DNA from: Acinetobacter lwoffii
Lineage (GTDB): Bacteria; Pseudomonadota; Gammaproteobacteria; Pseudomonadales; Moraxellaceae
Assembly: GCF_024129355.1 (NCBI RefSeq)
Contig: NZ_JAMXXP010000002.1
Location: 62,001-126,000 of the forward strand
DNA: 64,000 nt
Direction of reading: 5' to 3'
Part shown: positions 16,378 to 24,790 of the stretch, one piece after another
Position numbering within the stretch: position 1 is the first letter of the stretch
How the letters are laid out: the number at the start of each line of letters is the position of its first letter
Program-made: the position numbers and the translations under genes
The notes under the pieces: generated by a model
The model's database searches: none
Told to the model about the DNA's origin: nothing
Seen by the model: the letters and a program-made list of their open reading frames with translations, nothing else

Positions 16378-18027
16378 CTAATTCTCAAAGTCTAGAGTGG
16401 CCTCAACCACGCCACTATTCCCTCTCCAATTAGGGCCTTCATTGACCTCATTATTTCTGTGTATTTTACCTACGCGTTCCGGTGAATCAGTGACAGCACC
16501 TGCTAAAGAATCTAGGTCATCATCGGGCTGTTCAGTAATTGCAGGGTTGAACATACGCATATTTTTGTACTGTCTTGAGCTATTCTCACCTTCTTCTGGT
16601 GTATCAATCACAGATGTATGTACCCAAAGTAAACCTGACATAAGTGGGCCCTCTAATGCCTCAAGAATACGTTTGTTTTTATTCCCCACACTGTGTTCTT
16701 CTTTTACCCCGCAACGAATACGGCGTGCTTTTAACGCACCTTTTAATGCTGCCGGTGCAAAATTACCAATACCATTAGTCTCAATCGTTAGACTCGGTAC
16801 ATTGAATTGCTCAATCAGGTCGCAAAGCTGCCATACCTGACCACCAATGATATTTCCTTGTGCGTCATGAGTGACGACATCACCAGTCAGTGCAACGGAT
16901 CTATGCCAATACTTGGCACCAAAATCATCATGCAGCACTAATGCAGTTGAGGAAATATCGGATTTCAGCTTTCCAGATGATGGGTCCCAACGCATGGTAA
17001 TACCGACAATCTGACGATCCCCAAGCATCATGATGTACTGGCCATTGGCACGTCTCAAAACTGGTTCGCAGTCATAAGGAATCATTTTGTCCGGATCAAG
17101 ACGCACTTCACCAACCGGCTTGGCATGCATCTGGTACTGTGAATCCCATTCATTTAATGTCCGGCATTCTCTACGGCGCTCTCCCATAACCTGCGGCGTA
17201 AAACGTTCAGGCCATAGCGATTCACTGTATAAGTCGATCAGGTAGTGCGTTTCCTTTAGAACAATTTTAAAGGTGCTGCCAATCTTATAAACTGCATAAT
17301 CTTCATCACGTGTGAGCAGCTTGGCTGTATGACTGATCCCACTAAACACATAAACCGGATCGAAGTCAGATAAACACTCGCTGATATTTTCAAAGCGTTT
17401 TTCTTTTTCAAACATTTTAAGGATCATACATTTTGCACCCTGTTTTTGTACTTGGGTATAAAGTGAGTCATGGGTATGCGGTGTTCCGACAAATAGCTTT
17501 TGTCCACCTGGTATGAGAATGTGCGTCTGTTCAGACAATCGATAGCGCAGCTTTTCACGTGCTTCAGGTGTGCCGATGTTTGCCGGCATTTCCACATCAT
17601 CGTTTTGAATCTCATGCGCACGTGCACCAGTCACGTTGGACAATACGCCACGTGCATGCAGTGAGCCATGCCGTACATCTTCCGATCCAGTCACCCACCA
17701 TTTTTGCAGCTCACCCCGTTCTTTAAACACGCCAAACAATTGACACAGCGGATGCTTTTCAATGACTTGCTGAGTACCACGGCTACACTTTGAAGCATCT
17801 CCATCAGTTGCGCCCTGGTGCAGAATCAATCGATTGCGATCAATGAATAGCTTCCATGCGTTATAGATATCTAGAATCGTAGACTTGCCGTGACCACGCG
17901 GCATCATCAATAAACCAAGTGGGCCGTAATTTTCCAAGAAATCACAGACATCTAAATGAAAGTCAGGTACATCCCAATTCATGGCTTCCGCATAGACCAG
18001 GAAGAAAGCCGCAAAGCTAACTTGCAT
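16378..18027 (-). CDS. terL: Terminase large subunit
   Basis: A 549-residue packaging motor ATPase/nuclease. The Walker A variant MPRGHGKST lies at residues 42-50, followed by the Walker B-like EIQNDDVEMP, the coupling segment LFVGTPHTHDSLY, and a C-terminal nuclease-like half (LVLHDDFGAKYWHRSVALTGD, TIETNGIGNFAPAALKGAL). This arrangement is that of T7 gp19-like terminases. It pairs with the small subunit encoded four bases upstream and pumps DNA through the portal. Its position late, after the internal virion genes and before the spike, mirrors T7-like order. Confidence 0.88.
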   Translation of the reverse strand: MQVSFAAFFLVYAEAMNWDVPDFHLDVCDFLENYGPLGLLMMPRGHGKSTILDIYNAWKLFIDRNRLILHQGATDGDASKCSRGTQQVIEKHPLCQLFGVFKERGELQKWWVTGSEDVRHGSLHARGVLSNVTGARAHEIQNDDVEMPANIGTPEAREKLRYRLSEQTHILIPGGQKLFVGTPHTHDSLYTQVQKQGAKCMILKMFEKEKRFENISECLSDFDPVYVFSGISHTAKLLTRDEDYAVYKIGSTFKIVLKETHYLIDLYSESLWPERFTPQVMGERRRECRTLNEWDSQYQMHAKPVGEVRLDPDKMIPYDCEPVLRRANGQYIMMLGDRQIVGITMRWDPSSGKLKSDISSTALVLHDDFGAKYWHRSVALTGDVVTHDAQGNIIGGQVWQLCDLIEQFNVPSLTIETNGIGNFAPAALKGALKARRIRCGVKEEHSVGNKNKRILEALEGPLMSGLLWVHTSVIDTPEEGENSSRQYKNMRMFNPAITEQPDDDLDSLAGAVTDSPERVGKIHRNNEVNEGPNWRGNSGVVEATLDFEN

Positions 18028-18030
18028 AAC

Positions 18031-18366
18031 TTAGCTCGGGCGCTGTTTACGCGCTTCCAGTTTTTTGGCCACACTTTCCAGAATGGCTGCCGCCTGAGCT
18101 TCTGGTGATACCTTTCGATCACTTCCATCGCCAGCTGACAATTCATCATCCAGCAAGACGCGGTTTAATTTCTCCATGCAGGTCAGCGCTTCCTTTGCGC
18201 CCTTATATAACCAGACTTTGTCACCACGGCCTTTTTTATCAAAAACATCCTGACCATAAGCTTCAGTCATTAGATCGACCGCATCCGTGCCGGCCATATC
18301 CATACAGAGTTTTAATTTCTCTACTGTTTCAGGCTTTAGAAAACGTAACTTCTTTACATCCGACAT
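18031..18366 (-). CDS. Probable terminase small subunit
   Basis: A 111-residue soluble, helical, charged protein (MSDVKKLRFLKPETVEKLKLCMDMAGTDAVDLMTEAYG...) directly preceding terL with a four-base gap. Size and position match the T7 gp18 type of DNA-recognition subunit, although sequence similarity is not obvious. Translation starts immediately after a hairpin and T-run. The SD-like GGGGGA lies within the right arm of the hairpin. Confidence 0.6.
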   Translation of the reverse strand: MSDVKKLRFLKPETVEKLKLCMDMAGTDAVDLMTEAYGQDVFDKKGRGDKVWLYKGAKEALTCMEKLNRVLLDDELSAGDGSDRKVSPEAQAAAILESVAKKLEARKQRPS

Positions 18367-18426
18367 AAAAAATCCCCCGTATATAAGCCATATATACAGG
18401 GGGTTCGGTTGGGCTTAATTGGGTGT
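18367..18426 (-). promoter_or_regulatory. Late-operon hairpin element upstream of terS
   Basis: Minus-strand order: CACCCAATTAAGCCCAACC, then a CCCCC-TATATA/TATATA-GGGGG stem (18373-18403), six T, then the ATG of terS. It resembles the elements at 21537, 30234 and 35369. It may act as terminator, attenuator or translational gate. Confidence 0.6.
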
Positions 18427-18432
18427 ATTTAA

Positions 18433-18729
18433 TTACTTATTTTTAAAAAAATAAAAAGTCCATATTGATAAGCCCATACCAGATAGAACATCAATCACCG
18501 CCCATACCTCACGATCTAAATACACTTTAATAAATGGATTAAAGACTATGGCCATAAACCCCAATACGAAAGGTATTATTTTTTGCCCAGATGAATATGA
18601 AATATATGCAGCTATGCCAAATGCAAAAAAACCAATAAACCGGAGTAATTGATAATAGCCGTAAGGGAAATCCAATACAGCTATCACCATCGCAAATGAT
18701 GCTATGTAAAATAAATGATGCTGCTTCAT
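18433..18729 (-). CDS. Small four-helix membrane protein (DUF6804-like)
   Basis: In this 98-residue protein nearly the whole length is hydrophobic, with about four predicted membrane helices (HLFYIASFAMVIAVLD, LLRFIGFFAFGIAAYISY, IIPFVLGFMAIVFNPF, VIDVLSGMGLSIWTFYFF). A conserved-looking FPYGYYQLLRF loop resembles the small DUF6804 family. Its ATG overlaps the end of the neighbouring membrane gene. It interrupts the order internal virion/TerS and is not a known T7-like component, so it is probably an accessory gene, for example for exclusion of other phages. Confidence 0.5.
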   Translation of the reverse strand: MKQHHLFYIASFAMVIAVLDFPYGYYQLLRFIGFFAFGIAAYISYSSGQKIIPFVLGFMAIVFNPFIKVYLDREVWAVIDVLSGMGLSIWTFYFFKNK

Positions 18730-18998
18730 CGTCGACTACCTACCAAAGCAACTAACCCAAATAAAATAAAGGGCCATAAATACAAACATAAAGCTGGAAT
18801 GATTCCCCACCCCCAGCCTTGGGTTGCGCCAAGTACTCCGAAGATAGTACCTACTACTGGTATACCCCCAACTGCTAAAGCAAGAATGACAGAGATAACT
18901 CCATTCCACTCTAATACATCAGAAAAATAGGTATAAGTTCCTAAAAACTGTGTGATAGCTAAAGCCCAGTAGGCAATAAAGCCCAATATTTTTATCAT
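18726..18998 (-). CDS. Small membrane protein
   Basis: A 90-residue protein with three predicted membrane helices (ILGFIAYWALAITQFLGTY, VISVILALAVGGIPVVGTIFGVLG, GIIPALCLYLWPFILFGLVALVG) and a Gly/Trp-rich loop. It overlaps the upstream virion gene by four bases and the downstream membrane gene by four bases, so the two membrane proteins are coupled and may form a pair. I do not recognise the family. Confidence 0.5.
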   Translation of the reverse strand: MIKILGFIAYWALAITQFLGTYTYFSDVLEWNGVISVILALAVGGIPVVGTIFGVLGATQGWGWGIIPALCLYLWPFILFGLVALVGSRR

Positions 18999-21535
18999 TC
19001 TACAACCCTCTCAAAATCTGGCGCTCTTGCTTCATCAAAACCAGAACCCCAATCAAAGTCACCAAGCCAACGAGTACGATCATGTTCACGCTCAGCTTTA
19101 CGTAATAATTTTTCACGGTAATCAGGTGCAATCATATCTTGGAAGTTATCAAAAATCATGCGATTAGTCGCAGCTTTTGTGTACCAGAGGTTTTGACCGG
19201 GTATTTTCCCTTTCAAGAATCTAAAGGCTTCATTACCTGCGTTACTTTCTATTCCATTCGCCGCCTGAGTCGCATTACCTATTGTCAGGCTCATTATAGT
19301 TTTAAAGTCACTACCAAAAGGACCAGCAATAAAATCACCAGTATCACGACCACTAGTATCAGTTCCTGCAACTAAAATATCGCCTAACACTGGCAAGCCG
19401 CCACCAGCAACAAATGAACGCTTCATGAAGTCAATTGTCTTGTCCGGATCTTCACTATCCCACATCGTAGCCGGATCATTACCGTTGGCCAGCTCTTTAA
19501 GCTGCACTACCAAGCCACCTAAAATAGTTGTCATAGCTACCAATGGGATTGCATAAGCAGCCTTTCCTTGCACACCTTGCTGTGCCATTGTCCGACTACC
19601 GTGACGCATGAGGAATGATGCTGAGAACGACTTAAATTGCAGCATGGATTTAAATATCTCACCCATGGCTGTTCCCTTTCTTGTACCTGGTGCCATCCAT
19701 GTACGTTCACGCAATCCGGCTTCAACCACGGCCATTCCCTGTTCATCCAGTAAATGTGCCTGAAACTGTGTGGCTACTTCATCACGTACCTTTTGCGGGT
19801 CGCCAAACCTAGTTAAATCACTATCTGGAATTTCATAGATTGAACGTGCTGACATTAACTGATTACCTTTACGATCCACCACCGGATCAGCCAGGCGCAT
19901 GACTTCCCATGCTCGTTCGTTTAGCCCGGTTTTTTCCATGAGCTCACGATCCATTGCGTCCAGATCAGACCATGCTTTAGAGCGGGTTAAAGTGCCGTAT
20001 TTATGCATAAGCATCTTGGTAAAACCGACTTTTGAAGCTGCTGTGAGTGCATTCAGGCCAGATATGCGCATAACCTGTGAAGCAATCCCACTGGATACCC
20101 GAGCCAGTTTCTGTGACTTGCCATGTACTGAGGTCAATCCATCATCAGACCAACGTGCGATAGAGCCGAGCATTTCTTCTGTGGCCAGACCTAAGCTGTG
20201 CGCCAGCTCCCGATCTTCTTTATTTTTCGGATTAAGCTGTGAAATCAGTTCACCAAAAGTTTTACGGTAAGCAATACCATGGATCGATGCAGTTTTTGCA
20301 ATCATGGCCTGATCGGTGACGGATGAAATTGTGGTGCCGCCCAGCATGGATGCCACATTCATTGACCGGTACGTTAAACCCATATTGGCCAGCACTTCGG
20401 ATTGCGGTGTATTCTGCCCTGAGAACTCATCAAACATGGTCTGTGCGCGTTTACGTGATTTACCTGTATCGTTTGCATCAATACCCTTTTGCCAGTCCTT
20501 TTGCTCTGCTGCATCCATCAATATGCGCATGGAATTTCTAGGACTACTGCCAAGATTCTCCACCATAGCAATATCTTTGGATAAGCCGTTAATATGTGCT
20601 TCCACTAAGTCTACAAACGGCATACCGCCAAACTCTGCCTGGTATTCCATCCATGATTCAGCATCTTTAAAATGTAGTACTCGGCTTTCAGAATGTCGGC
20701 TGGTGACTTTGGAATTCCCCCCGAATGACTGACGGCCAATTTCAGTTTTATTGGCACCGTTGCTGCTCAATGTGTCAAATGAATATTCAAGCAGCTCGCG
20801 GATCTCTTGCTGTGAATAATACGTGCCATCCTCATGCACATATTTTGAAGTGTCGATTAAGCCTTCTGCTTTTTGCACCCAAGCCTGTTTGCCGGCTAAT
20901 ACAATCTTTTCAAGGCTATGCGTCTGCGGTAGGCCCCAATCATCCAGTTTTCCAATATCACCGCCGGCACGGTTAAAGCGCTCACGCATACCTTCAAAGA
21001 CTTCGCCCATTTTGTCGCTGATCTTCTTGGCCAATGGATCGCCGGTATTATCATTGAATCGTTCACGGACAATTTTTTGCACCAGTTCAGCATCAGTAAA
21101 TACACCTAAACCGCCTTTGATGTTGGTATAGAAGTCCACCAGCTCACCGCGGTTTACGGATGCAATCGCACGCGCTTTAGTATCAATTGATTGGATGCCG
21201 GACATATCACCATGTGCTGCAACCATACGATCTACAACTTCACTGGCGGTTAAGGTTGGATGATCCAGCAGGGCAAGGTTTTTGTTTTGAGTGAGAATGT
21301 CACGTGCGGCAATAGCATGCTTTCGTTTTAATTGTGCCTGAATATCCTGTGCCACAAACTCACCAGCTTTCACCAGTTTTTCAGCATCAGATAGATTGCG
21401 CCAAGTCTGAATATCTTTTTTGGCCAAAGACTTCATTGCGTCCTTGATCCGGTTTTCAATGTCGGTGGCTTCTTGCTGGTTTAAAGTTGCCTTGCCGAGT
21501 GCTTTTGCTACGGCGGCCTTGCATTGGTCTTTCAT
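18995..21535 (-). CDS. Large internal virion / DNA-ejection protein (846 aa)
   Basis: A long, mostly helical, charged protein beginning MKDQCKAAVAKALGKATLNQQEA. No enzyme motif is evident. Two stretches are hydrophobic (MLGGTTISSVTDQAMIAKTAS near 395 and YAIPLVAMTTILGGLVVQLKEL near 660). It follows the gp15- and gp16-like genes, so it most likely belongs to the ejected core. It would correspond to the C-terminal half of T7 gp16 encoded separately. Its start abuts a hairpin and T-run. Confidence 0.6.
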   Translation of the reverse strand: MKDQCKAAVAKALGKATLNQQEATDIENRIKDAMKSLAKKDIQTWRNLSDAEKLVKAGEFVAQDIQAQLKRKHAIAARDILTQNKNLALLDHPTLTASEVVDRMVAAHGDMSGIQSIDTKARAIASVNRGELVDFYTNIKGGLGVFTDAELVQKIVRERFNDNTGDPLAKKISDKMGEVFEGMRERFNRAGGDIGKLDDWGLPQTHSLEKIVLAGKQAWVQKAEGLIDTSKYVHEDGTYYSQQEIRELLEYSFDTLSSNGANKTEIGRQSFGGNSKVTSRHSESRVLHFKDAESWMEYQAEFGGMPFVDLVEAHINGLSKDIAMVENLGSSPRNSMRILMDAAEQKDWQKGIDANDTGKSRKRAQTMFDEFSGQNTPQSEVLANMGLTYRSMNVASMLGGTTISSVTDQAMIAKTASIHGIAYRKTFGELISQLNPKNKEDRELAHSLGLATEEMLGSIARWSDDGLTSVHGKSQKLARVSSGIASQVMRISGLNALTAASKVGFTKMLMHKYGTLTRSKAWSDLDAMDRELMEKTGLNERAWEVMRLADPVVDRKGNQLMSARSIYEIPDSDLTRFGDPQKVRDEVATQFQAHLLDEQGMAVVEAGLRERTWMAPGTRKGTAMGEIFKSMLQFKSFSASFLMRHGSRTMAQQGVQGKAAYAIPLVAMTTILGGLVVQLKELANGNDPATMWDSEDPDKTIDFMKRSFVAGGGLPVLGDILVAGTDTSGRDTGDFIAGPFGSDFKTIMSLTIGNATQAANGIESNAGNEAFRFLKGKIPGQNLWYTKAATNRMIFDNFQDMIAPDYREKLLRKAEREHDRTRWLGDFDWGSGFDEARAPDFERVVE

Positions 21536-21536
21536 A

Positions 21537-21596
21537 ATAAAAATGCCCAGATAATTTTCATCATCTGAGCATTAATTAGAGTGTGGTTTGTTGGGT
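21537..21596 (-). promoter_or_regulatory. Late-operon hairpin element upstream of the 846-aa virion gene
   Basis: It contains the 12-mer GGTTTGTTGGGT (+ strand, 21585-21596) and, 12 bases on, the stem ATGCCCAGAT/ATCTGAGCAT (21543-21572, one G-U pair). A T-run and the ATG at 21535 follow. It is the same layout as the elements at 30234 and 35369. Confidence 0.6.
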
Positions 21597-21601
21597 ATGA
21601 A

Positions 21602-21862
21602 TTAGGAATTAAACTCTGCTTCTGTCATTTCACCCAGATAAGAAACTGAATTAATATACACGTCATAAATTTCCATTTCAGGGTGTTTCTTCTGCGTTTC
21701 AGTTTGAATTTTTTGGGTGAAATCCTTTAGAAAAGATTTTGTAATTTTATTCGTTGGAATAGTAAAATTTAAACGAATATCTTGATTAAATTCATGTCCA
21801 GATTTTTTATCTTTAAAAGAGGCATGACAAAGATAATGATGTAACTTTTGAGCAACTGACAT
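21602..21862 (-). CDS. Hypothetical phage protein (86 aa)
   Basis: An 86-residue soluble alpha/beta protein, MSVAQKLHHYLCHASFKDKKSGHEFNQDIRLNFTIPTN..., with a purine-rich GGAGAG ribosome site. I recognise no family. It lies between two internal virion genes but has an AT-rich upstream gap (21863-21964) with nothing identifiable. It may be a late-inserted accessory gene. Confidence 0.5.
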   Translation of the reverse strand: MSVAQKLHHYLCHASFKDKKSGHEFNQDIRLNFTIPTNKITKSFLKDFTQKIQTETQKKHPEMEIYDVYINSVSYLGEMTEAEFNS

Positions 21863-21964
21863 TCGAGTCTCTCCAAAATTTAAATTTAGAAAATTAATTT
21901 CGAACTATCCCATATATAAATTATAAAGTGAACAAAACATGTCTTTAAAGTTTGAAAAATAAAA

Positions 21965-24790
21965 TTATTCCCCAAACTGTAAAGCACAGCTAATCGCTGT
22001 CTGAGCTGCCAAAGTATCCTCTTGCGCCTGACGTGCTTCCGCTTCCAGCTCATCCAGTCGTTCACGTAAAGACATGGTAATTTCTTCCATTTCTCCATCC
22101 GGTCGCATACGGCTAACAGAAATCTGCTGATCTGGATTCTGCATGATAATGTCTAAAGCGGCTGATTCTTCTGGACCATCACCAAACAGCGAACCTTGTC
22201 GCGGATCGCCCATTGCATCAATTTCATCAATCCTAGATTGAATATTCTCACCAATAGCTTTTGTACTACGCTTGTTCTGGTCAAAGACATTCAGGAAATC
22301 ACGCGCACCAGGTGAAAGTCCATCATCGAGAAGCTGACCTTGGTTTAGATAATCCGGTACGGTCTGGCCATTGGCTTTCAGATCACTGAGCTTTTGCGCT
22401 GCCTGTGCCAGATCTTTGGCCAAAGTGTTTTGATGACGGCCACCTTGTTTCACTAAACTATCAAGCTGTGCCAATTGCGGTGCAGCACGTAACAAGGCAT
22501 TCAATACAGTCTTACTGTCATCATCCAGATTCTCAGCCATACGGCCAATCAGTGAAGAATCATCATAAGCACGCTGCATAATCGCAGATTCAATACGGCG
22601 TTTCCCTTCCTGGCTTAATCGTCCGTCACCGGTAATCACTGTGCCCTGTTCTGACTTTGGCAATGACCCCACAAAACCGCGTACAAAGTCCATAGAGCCA
22701 TCTAAATTAATTGAGCCATCATTGTTGATCTTTAACAAAGAGGCATCAGGCAGACGATCCGAGTCACTCACAGCACGTTCGGTTGCGGAGTACTGCGCAA
22801 TGTCCGATTCATTGGCCAGTTTCGCGAATTGCGTACGGTCGGTATCGGTTAAGCGTGTCCGGACTAAAACAGGATTATTGATACCAGCAATATCAATGCC
22901 GCGCTCTGCTGCATATTGTTCCAGAAATGCCCGATATTCTTCAGCACGGCCAGATTCATAAGCCTTTGCAATGGCCAGTGTACGACCGTTGCCAGACTCC
23001 ACCACATTATCCATGCCGATAATCGGCGCACCATCAGACAGCTTTGGAGATTCGCCAAGCAACTCAGGTCGCAGATCCTCTGCCATACGTTCAATCTGTT
23101 GACGTGATGCTTCCCGGGTACGGTCACGTGGTTGTAGTTCAGATGGATAAAGCGGATTCACCCCATAGGCCAGATCATTTGATGCAATCAGTTCATCCAG
23201 TGATTTGACCTCATAAGCCATGTCATAGCTTGAGCCATCCATGCCGATTGCAGTGCTGGTACCATTGCCACCATATCGAGCGCTTAGACTGTTCCACTTG
23301 TTACGCCATTTGCCGATTGCCTGCCCGACTGTCATGCCTTGCATGGCATTATTGGCCACAACTGCATCAGCATTCTTTGGATCGTATTTACGTACAACAT
23401 CGATCAGCTTTGCATTCGGATCTGCTTTTAATACTGCAGACGCTCCACCTGGTCCCAGTAAATGCCCTAAATAATGCTCATGCGGTTGCAGCTCACGGCC
23501 AATACTTTTCTTGATATGGCTTTCTGCCTGCTTCATGTGCTTGAAGCCAATGCGAATCTGCTCATCAATATTAGATCGATCACCACCGCCCAAGTTACTC
23601 CACGACTTATCCAGCACCTGAAACAGACCATGTGCGGATGATGTTGGATTCTTGGCTGTATGGCTGAATGAACCGCCTGTTTCAATATGGGCAATGGTTA
23701 AAGCTACATTTGGAGGAATCCCGGCCTGTTGTGCTTTACGTGCAATCGTTTTGGCATTGGTTGGTAGAGCCATGGTGTCGTAATTAACAGGCTTCTGCTT
23801 TTCCTCACCCCTCACCGGATGCACCACGTTTACCGGCCGACCCATGCGAATTGCTTCAGTTGCATCATCCATATTTTTATAATGATTATTGGCCTGAATC
23901 GGATTGGCTGGCTTCACTGGTGCCAGTGTTTCCTCAAACTCCAATTCATTTAAAACCAATGCTGCCTGCTGCTGTTCTGGTGTGACATCGGGATTATTGA
24001 AATACTTACCTGCACCACGTGCTGCACCAAAAAATAGAATATTTAGCCCAATATCTGTGGTGACTGATTCGTTTGTGATTTCGTATTTTTTCGCCTGTTT
24101 GTCGTAGCCTTCAGATTTAAGAATTGCACCCGATATAGCTTGGCCACCAATGGATAGGCCAGATGCACCACCAACGGAAAGCAGACCATCTTTAACGACT
24201 CCACCTGTGCCTTTAAAACCATAGGACATAGGCAATGCAGTTGATACGGCAGCCACCGCACCATCAGTCAAAGCGACTTTTAAAGCGGTTTCTTCATCCA
24301 CACCGTCACGGGTTAAGTCACCATAGACATAGTTGGTCTCAGATCCACCGGTTACAGCCGCAGCACCAGCGATACCACCAACGGCGCTACCCAATGCTGC
24401 ACGTGTAGCATAGTCGCCCAGGCTAAATGCAATGTTGCCAATCGTGCCGGTATTCTCTTTGTCTTGCAGATAATCAATCGATTCATATACCAGATCATCA
24501 CGCGCCTTCTGCTTACGCTCCTTATAGGCAGAATATGGCTCGATAAATTCTTCCGTGCCTACATCCTTGAATGAATAGCCCACACGATCCACTACAGCAT
24601 CAATAGGCGCAGCAATCGCATCACCTACCTTGGCAAAGCCTGCACCCATACCGCGCACCGGTGCAGCCAGACTAAACAGGCCGCTGGAATCTTCCGTTGT
24701 TTCGGTTGGCTTGTGTGCCAGTCCTTTGGCATTGACTTCATCAACCTGTTTTTGTTCTTCAGGCGAGTATTCAGATAACCAGTTACTCAT
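21965..24790 (-). CDS. Internal virion protein with lytic transglycosylase and DdrB-ParB-like domains (gp16-like)
   Basis: In this 941-residue protein the N-terminal third has Gly/Ala-rich hydrophobic segments (GSAVGGIAGAAAVTGG, LLSVGGASGLSIGGQAI) suited to membrane insertion. Residues ~345-480 form an SLT lytic transglycosylase: catalytic Glu370 in AHIETGGSF, then SSAHGLFQVLDKSW and HYLGHLLGPGGA. Residues ~540-660 match the DdrB-like ParB pattern (PSELQPRDRTREASRQQIERMAEDL, ESGNGRTLAIAKAYE). The rest is helical. T7 gp16 likewise carries a transglycosylase and digests peptidoglycan during ejection. The ParB-like part is discussed in the findings. Confidence 0.8.
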   Translation of the reverse strand: MSNWLSEYSPEEQKQVDEVNAKGLAHKPTETTEDSSGLFSLAAPVRGMGAGFAKVGDAIAAPIDAVVDRVGYSFKDVGTEEFIEPYSAYKERKQKARDDLVYESIDYLQDKENTGTIGNIAFSLGDYATRAALGSAVGGIAGAAAVTGGSETNYVYGDLTRDGVDEETALKVALTDGAVAAVSTALPMSYGFKGTGGVVKDGLLSVGGASGLSIGGQAISGAILKSEGYDKQAKKYEITNESVTTDIGLNILFFGAARGAGKYFNNPDVTPEQQQAALVLNELEFEETLAPVKPANPIQANNHYKNMDDATEAIRMGRPVNVVHPVRGEEKQKPVNYDTMALPTNAKTIARKAQQAGIPPNVALTIAHIETGGSFSHTAKNPTSSAHGLFQVLDKSWSNLGGGDRSNIDEQIRIGFKHMKQAESHIKKSIGRELQPHEHYLGHLLGPGGASAVLKADPNAKLIDVVRKYDPKNADAVVANNAMQGMTVGQAIGKWRNKWNSLSARYGGNGTSTAIGMDGSSYDMAYEVKSLDELIASNDLAYGVNPLYPSELQPRDRTREASRQQIERMAEDLRPELLGESPKLSDGAPIIGMDNVVESGNGRTLAIAKAYESGRAEEYRAFLEQYAAERGIDIAGINNPVLVRTRLTDTDRTQFAKLANESDIAQYSATERAVSDSDRLPDASLLKINNDGSINLDGSMDFVRGFVGSLPKSEQGTVITGDGRLSQEGKRRIESAIMQRAYDDSSLIGRMAENLDDDSKTVLNALLRAAPQLAQLDSLVKQGGRHQNTLAKDLAQAAQKLSDLKANGQTVPDYLNQGQLLDDGLSPGARDFLNVFDQNKRSTKAIGENIQSRIDEIDAMGDPRQGSLFGDGPEESAALDIIMQNPDQQISVSRMRPDGEMEEITMSLRERLDELEAEARQAQEDTLAAQTAISCALQFGE

